Assembly: GCA_002270565.1 (NCBI GenBank)
Contig: NQMI01000051.1
Span: forward strand, 186,001 to 250,000
Direction: 5' to 3'
Length of the DNA stretch: 64,000 nt
Source: Stenocarpella maydis
Lineage: Eukaryota; Ascomycota; Sordariomycetes; Diaporthales; Diaporthaceae
The notes beneath the pieces are model-generated. The model searched no databases and was not told the origin of the DNA. It worked only from the letters and a program-made list of their open reading frames with translations. Position numbers and translations under genes: made by a program. Every line of letters begins with the position of its first letter. The first letter of the stretch is position 1. Below, piece by piece: positions 58,992 through 64,000 of this stretch.

Positions 58992-60098
58992 TCACCGGAA
59001 CCACCAGTTCACGGATCCATTGAGTCGCCCATCCTCGAACCGACTCCTCACACTATGCCACCAGCCCTTTGGGATGAACAGCGCATCGCCGGGGGCCAGC
59101 CGCGCCTCCTGCATCGGTTTCGCCTGTGGCTCGTCTCCCCATACGGCACCGTGAAGCAGCACCCTCTCGGGGCCCTCCATCATCTCCGAGCCCCTGATTC
59201 GCGAGCTGCTGCCAACCCCAAGGCATCCCAGCCGCGCCCGCACGTCCCGAAACACGGCGTCCCCCGCCCCGGGCGCGAACAGTCGCACGGCCTTGGCCCC
59301 GCGCAGCTGCACGAACAGGTTCGGGTTCGGATCCCGGTGGAGAGGCGTGTACGTCGGCTCGAGGCCCAGCCACACCGACGAGGCGTAGATGTCGCCCCTC
59401 CCCGCGGAGGACACGGCGCGTGGGGCGGGGAGGTCGTGGGATAGGGCCGGGGGCAGGTCGGAGAGGTGGCACTGTGCTACGTAGAGCTGGCGCAGGCGGA
59501 CGGACGGGGACTCTGCCCGGGCGTTGTATCTAAGGGCGGCGAGGAGGAGGGCTAGGGGCGCCTCGAAGTGGAGGAGGCGCTGTTGTTGAAGGCCGGCGAC
59601 CCGGGGCTCTGCTGCACCTGCCGCGCCTGCCATTTGGAGGTGATGGCGCAGGTAGCCGGCGAGGGCTCGATCGAGCGTTGCCCTGGGGGAGTCATCGCCG
59701 CCGGACTCGAGGAAATTCATGAATCGGCTGATGAGATCGCCCGTGCCATCGTGGAGTTGCGGGTGCATGAGCTCGTAGGGTACATGAGCCATTGCGAAGC
59801 CTTCAAAATAGGGAGTCACCGTGTCTGCGACGGGAGATTTATGGTGGTCGTTCACAGGTTGGAACCATTTCTCCGTGGCCGGCATGCGGGTACGGCCATC
59901 ATCTGATCCTCTCAGCAGCAGAGGTTTCCCTGCGTCGAAGGCCAGCTCCCTGAAGCGCTGGATATCGATGTTCTCGTGAGAGACGTCTACTTGAGTGACA
60001 TTTTGTATGAGCGGTTGGCTGCTAAAACTCCTGGACTGGACAGCCCTCCATAGTAAGGGCTCATGGAGCCTCGCCGCCCTGCTGAGTATCGTCTTCAT
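58992..60098 (-). CDS. JmjC/cupin-like Fe(II) dioxygenase, possible mitochondrial form
   Basis: A single-exon gene of 368 residues. The C-terminal half is a JmjC-type (cupin_8) fold. Predicted Fe ligands are His254 and Asp256 in TPLHRDPNPN and His348 in FIPKGWWHSVRS, with Lys269 (LRGAKAVRLF) suited to bind 2-oxoglutarate. SVNWWFR ends the protein as in small JmjC hydroxylases. Such enzymes hydroxylate protein or RNA residues; the substrate here cannot be told. The first 30 residues (MKTILSRAARLHEPLLWRAV, then QSRSFSSQPL) are Arg/Ser-rich with few acids, like a mitochondrial presequence with an RSFSS cleavage zone. The middle region (140-245) is Ala/Leu-rich and very G/C-rich in DNA. The fold call is strong; targeting is predicted only. 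Confidence 0.85.
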   Translation of the reverse strand: MKTILSRAARLHEPLLWRAVQSRSFSSQPLIQNVTQVDVSHENIDIQRFRELAFDAGKPLLLRGSDDGRTRMPATEKWFQPVNDHHKSPVADTVTPYFEGFAMAHVPYELMHPQLHDGTGDLISRFMNFLESGGDDSPRATLDRALAGYLRHHLQMAGAAGAAEPRVAGLQQQRLLHFEAPLALLLAALRYNARAESPSVRLRQLYVAQCHLSDLPPALSHDLPAPRAVSSAGRGDIYASSVWLGLEPTYTPLHRDPNPNLFVQLRGAKAVRLFAPGAGDAVFRDVRARLGCLGVGSSSRIRGSEMMEGPERVLLHGAVWGDEPQAKPMQEARLAPGDALFIPKGWWHSVRSRFEDGRLNGSVNWWFR

Positions 60099-60826
60099 CC
60101 CGGGTTGTTTTCTGAATCCCCTCCCGCATGGCTGCGCGTGACTAGACGGTGATGGTCAGCCATGCGTCATGGTTTGTAAAAGATGCAATTTTGGTGGTCT
60201 GACATGGTGCTGAATTCGATTTACAAGTAACCTACATGGTCGCAATGAATGAATGAATGAATCGAGCCCAGGTAGATAGGATATTGAGTTGACCACCCTC
60301 AAACCTGCCTGGCTCTAGAACTATCGACTGCTGCGGACGCTACCACGCGTTGTCTTGCTTAGTACGGAGTACCTTCTGCTTGCGCTGGTGATGCACGGAC
60401 CACCTCCGCCATCCCACCAGCCAGCCCAGGCCGCAACCGATCTGCGTCCCTGACCTCCAGCTCTGAAAGGCTGCAAAAACAGGATATCAAAAATCAGCAT
60501 TATCGTCTCGGCGCCACCGGCCGCCTACCAACACCGCCTTCCTTCTGACCCCGCAGAAGCGCTCCTGGTCCGACCGGCTTATCTGGTATCGTGGCGATCC
60601 GTGGCCATGCCATCGACCCCTCGGCACTAGGCCCATCCCACTTTGCATCCCATCACAACGCAACGCAACCACCGCGACCTTGGCGGCGAACACCCCCCCC
60701 CCACCAACGCGTCTCCTTACCCGGCGCACCCTCCCCCATTCCTGCGATCCCCTTCGCAGGTTGTCCTACTCGGAGGCCCGCCCTTGTTATCGCGGGTGCT
60801 GCCCTGACTCCGTCGCCTGAGTCAAC
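60099..60826. promoter_or_regulatory. Divergent promoter region, JmjC gene / CKB1
   Basis: A 728-bp region between divergent start codons. It includes a short (GAAT)n repeat at 60247-60262 and a C-rich tract near 60693-60702. No gene. Confidence 0.5.
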
Positions 60827-61919
60827 ATGTCGACCACTTCGGGACCTCCAGAGTCCTGGATAGCCTCCTTCTGCTCCCTGCTCGGTCACGAATACTTCGC
60901 AGAGGTCTCGGAGGAGTTCATCGAAGATGACTTCAACCTCACTGGGCTACAGTCACAAGTGCCCATGTACAAGGAGGCGCTTGAGGTAAGCCATAGCCCC
61001 TAATTCCGCGCGCCTCAGGCGGGGCCGAGCCTTTCTCGCTAACAGGTGACGCGCGTAGATGATACTCGACGTCGAGCCAGAAGACGACGAGGACGAGGAA
61101 GATGAAGAGGATGAGGACGACGAGGACGTTAGTGGCGACCCTCTCGACCGGCGACTCCCTGGAGAACGACGGCATCATAGCAGGATGGCTAGTGACCTTT
61201 CCGTGATCGAATCCTCTGCCGAGATGCTCTACGGCCTCATACACCAGCGATACATCTGCTCGCGCGCAGGCATACAGCAAATGTCCGAGAAATATGAAAT
61301 GGGCCACTTTGGCTGCTGCCCTCGCACGAATTGCAACCAAGCCAGGACGTTGCCGGTCGGGCTATCAGACATACCGGGCGAGGACACGGTTAAGCTTTTC
61401 TGTCCCTCTTGCCAGGATGTCTACGTGCCCCCCAACAGTCGTTTCCAGACCGTTGACGGCGCATTCTTTGGCAGGACGTTTGGTGCCCTGTTCCTCCTCA
61501 CCTTCCCCGATTACGACTACTCGAAGCACGGCGCCGACCTGATGTCGTCTAGTTCCCTGCACATAAGTCGCCGCTCGGGAGACGATGACTGGATGGTCAA
61601 CGGCATGCATGCCAGGAACATCGCGCCCGGCCTGGGACCGGGCAAGGTATACCAGCCCAAGATCTACGGCTTCAAGGTATCGGAACTTGCGCGCTCTGGC
61701 CCACGGATGCAGTGGCTTCGCGACAAGCCTGCGGACCTCTCCGAGCTTGACGAGGCACGGCGTTACGCTGAGGAAAACACGGATGATGACGAGAGTATGA
61801 CGGGTAACTCTAAGTCGTCGCGGAGGAAACCCCGTGGAAATGCCCGCCTGCGCCAGAGACAACAACAAAACGGGAGCCCCATGGCCGTCGACGCAAACGG
61901 TGCCGAGTCAGAACTCTAG
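60827..61919 (+). CDS. CKB1: Casein kinase II regulatory (beta) subunit
   Basis: CK2 beta dimerises through a zinc ribbon and holds two catalytic subunits. Exons 60827-60985 and 61059-61919, with a 73-nt intron, give 339 residues. The opening MSTTSGPPESWIASFCSLLG and EYFAEVSEEFIEDDFNLTGL are diagnostic. The zinc ribbon Cys140-x4-Cys145-x22-Cys168-x2-Cys171 is intact (CCPRTNC and LFCPSCQ). An acidic Asp/Glu run (about 61-76) sits in the usual acidic-loop position but is longer than in animals, as in yeast Ckb1. YQPKIYGFKV is the conserved C-terminal core; a Gln/Arg/Asp-rich tail follows. The start is the first ATG of the conserved N-terminus. Identification is secure. Confidence 0.95.
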
Positions 61920-64000
61920 GAGGGCCCCTTGCCTCATAGATTTGAATTTGACGTCTTATACGCGTCGGAGCTCCAAGACTTAAGGAACATCCTGTCCCGT
62001 ACTATACCGTATCCAGTGTGGCCGGGCCTAGCCCACAGCCGTTTCTCTTCCCGCTGGAGCCGGCCCCACCTCCAGAGCATGATTTCCTCGGTGACGAAGT
62101 CAAGAACGACGTGGATACTTCTGAGTCGCTTGGACCTGGTCTCGGACCAAACAACAGTGCATTCGAAGAAAGGGAAGGCCTGATTCTGATGAGCTCTTTT
62201 TCGGGCGGATGACCGTGACTCATGCCTTCGTGGAGCTAGTCTGGGCTACAAAGTTGACCACCACTAGTCCAACCGACACGATCCGGGGAGTTGGACGTCA
62301 CGAATACTCTGCTATTTCTTTTGAACAGCCAACGGTGTGGTATCCGTCAGAAACGCAGGAAACGGCGTGATTGCCCCGAAAGCAAGGAGTAAGGCAGGGA
62401 GGCATGGGAGAAAGGAAGGGTGACCATTGAAAACAGCGTTGGAGGAGCAAGGTGTTGGGCAGGGGTGCTTCAAGCTACACATCACTTGCATGCGGTCGGC
62501 GTTGTTTCTTCCCCTTCACGTCATGGAATTTTGACATATGCGTTTGTGTGTGCCGGGTCAAGAGGTGACGGTGGTGGTCCTCTGGACCGCTCTGAAGCGA
62601 TGGTGATTCTTGTAGCATCAGCAAGCAGCAGATGGCACAAACCCACAACCTGCCTTTTCTCTTCTCTGTTCCGCCTCCTGGTGGTGCTGCTGCTGTCAAC
62701 CATTCTTATGCTGGGGGTCCCGATGGTCGGCGCCTCGTCGTAGTTGGATGTGGAGGGATGTTTTGACGATGTAGGAGCAGAATATCGTTGCATGAATAGA
62801 CTAATAAGGAAATCGCGACCCACGTCCTGCCCAAGTGCTCCTGCAAGACTGGTGATCCCAGACTGGTCACCATCTCGACTCCCCCGACAGCGCCTGGGCT
62901 CTGAACAACAGCGTCCCGCTGAGTATCAATGTCACTAACTAGCTTGGGTCATCTTACCGCCCTGCTCTGCTCTGCATGCCATTAGCCAGGATGAGGCCAC
63001 GATATTGCGCATATCGTCAAAATCACACGTCAGGCAGAGAGGCAGCCTTCGGACGGAGACCACCAAAGACGTACCGAGCATATGATGATGCTGGTAGGCA
63101 CTGCATCTGCTTACGTCTTGCAGACAAATTACAGTGGTCTGCATCATCCCCCAGGGGCGGGGGTTGGGATTCTAGGTACTAGCGGCATTGACATCTATCT
63201 GCTTGCTTGCATCCCACAAATCACATTGGCCAGAAGGATTGCTGTCTACTGTTTGAAACATTGCTTACTGTTCACGGGGTCGAGCTCGAAAGCGAGATGT
63301 GATTTACGGAAGAAGTCGTTCAGATTTGTAGAATACAGCGATCCATCTGCGCATGTAGGGGTTCGTTGACAATGTATGTGCTCCGGAAAGTTTTATTCTG
63401 TAGGCTAGATACAGTCATGGTATCACGGCGTGACTCAATGTTGAAACTGACAAGTGAAAACCCGGCTGTGTTATTACTCGCACCTGCTGTTGTCGGACGC
63501 ATGTACACCTTCTCTGGTGTGTAACAGAAAAGCATAGGCCGGGCTGTGTCCCTCCGTGGAACGGCCATCCGATGCGGCTCCGTCCGGACGTGCAATGAGC
63601 AATGTCTCGCGGGAGTGGAGCCCCGGGGGGTTGCCCGCCTGCCCGCTGAGACGGCGCCCTACGCCGCTGCACTATATATAGCATGAGGAACCCAAATGTC
63701 AGGATTCTCCAGAACTGGTTTCTGGAGAACCAGTGTAGCTTATATAGCCGTGCCGTCACACCCGCCAGGCAGCAAGGCAGGCAGGTAGGTGCCCGAGCAA
63801 GATACGAACTTGATTAGTACCTGAGTATGTAGTGTATCCCCTGGATGTCGACAGCGCCCTTGGGCGCTTGGCAAGGACTAGAAACAATCAGTGACAATCT
63901 TGGCCGTGCGGTTTGATAACTGTGCTTTTGTATCCCTGCACTCTTGTTGCCTTCGGAGAGATTTGGACCCTTTTCTTGTGTGTGTGTGTGTGTGGATCAT
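61920..64000. other. Terminal 2.1 kb without recognised genes
   Basis: Short frames only, none with recognisable motifs or splice logic. TATATATA occurs near 63674 and a (GT)n run at about 63979-63994. The CKB1 3' UTR occupies the beginning. A gene beginning beyond the window edge may use the last part as promoter. Confidence 0.5.

Noticed and set aside
1..64000. tRNA or 5S rRNA genes, CRISPR arrays and intact transposons
   Set aside because: No B-box-type GGTTCRANYCC with a matching acceptor stem was noticed by eye, no regularly spaced repeats, and no transposase frame. A covariance-model scan could still find an RNA gene.

Overview
The window is nuclear DNA of a filamentous ascomycete (Pezizomycotina, probably a sordariomycete). 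The evidence is short GT-AG introns of about 50-100 bp, small intron-rich genes on both strands, and single-copy fungal genes such as ATG13, HSE1, SUP35, TCO89, SPF30, an alpha-1,3-glucan synthase and CKB1. I assembled exon models by hand from reading frames, splice sites and expected family sequence. Eighteen genes look intact or nearly so, and two further stretches look like decaying coding sequence. I recognised no tRNA or rRNA gene, CRISPR array or complete transposon.

Layout. 1-3.5 kb: 3' part of a BTB/RCC1-type protein (+). 6.5-9.3 kb: ATG13 (+). 10.8-13.3 kb: HSE1 of ESCRT-0 (+). 13.9-17.2 kb: SNF2-family ATPase (-). 18.0-20.0 kb: Yrb30-like Ran-binding protein (-). 20.8-23.2 kb: eRF3/SUP35 (+). 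23.7-27.9 kb: a gene-poor accessory-looking island with a broken thioester-reductase remnant (-), an intact short-chain dehydrogenase (+) and a decayed unidentified coding remnant (-). 27.9-29.2 kb: mitochondrial 2-oxodicarboxylate carrier (+) with micro-exons. 31.0-32.1 kb: Tudor splicing factor SPF30 (-) carrying an apparent one-base frameshift. 33.3-35.1 kb: TCO89 (+). 36.3-43.9 kb: alpha-1,3-glucan synthase (-). 48.8-50.6 kb: GPI-anchored GH13 enzyme (+), divergent from the synthase across 4.9 kb of repeat-rich non-coding DNA. 52.2-52.8 kb: OsmC/Ohr protein (+). 53.3-54.7 kb: unknown coiled-coil protein (-). 56.0-56.3 kb: small two-exon gene (+). 57.2-58.2 kb: Vip1-like RRM protein (+). 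59.0-60.1 kb: JmjC/cupin protein (-). 60.8-61.9 kb: CK2 beta subunit (+). 61.9-64.0 kb: no gene seen.

Most genes are unrelated housekeeping neighbours. The one clear functional grouping is the synthase and the GPI-anchored GH13 enzyme, which resembles the ags/agt/amy clusters of Aspergillus that make cell-wall alpha-1,3-glucan. The 23.7-27.9 kb island looks like the remains of a secondary-metabolism locus between conserved genes.
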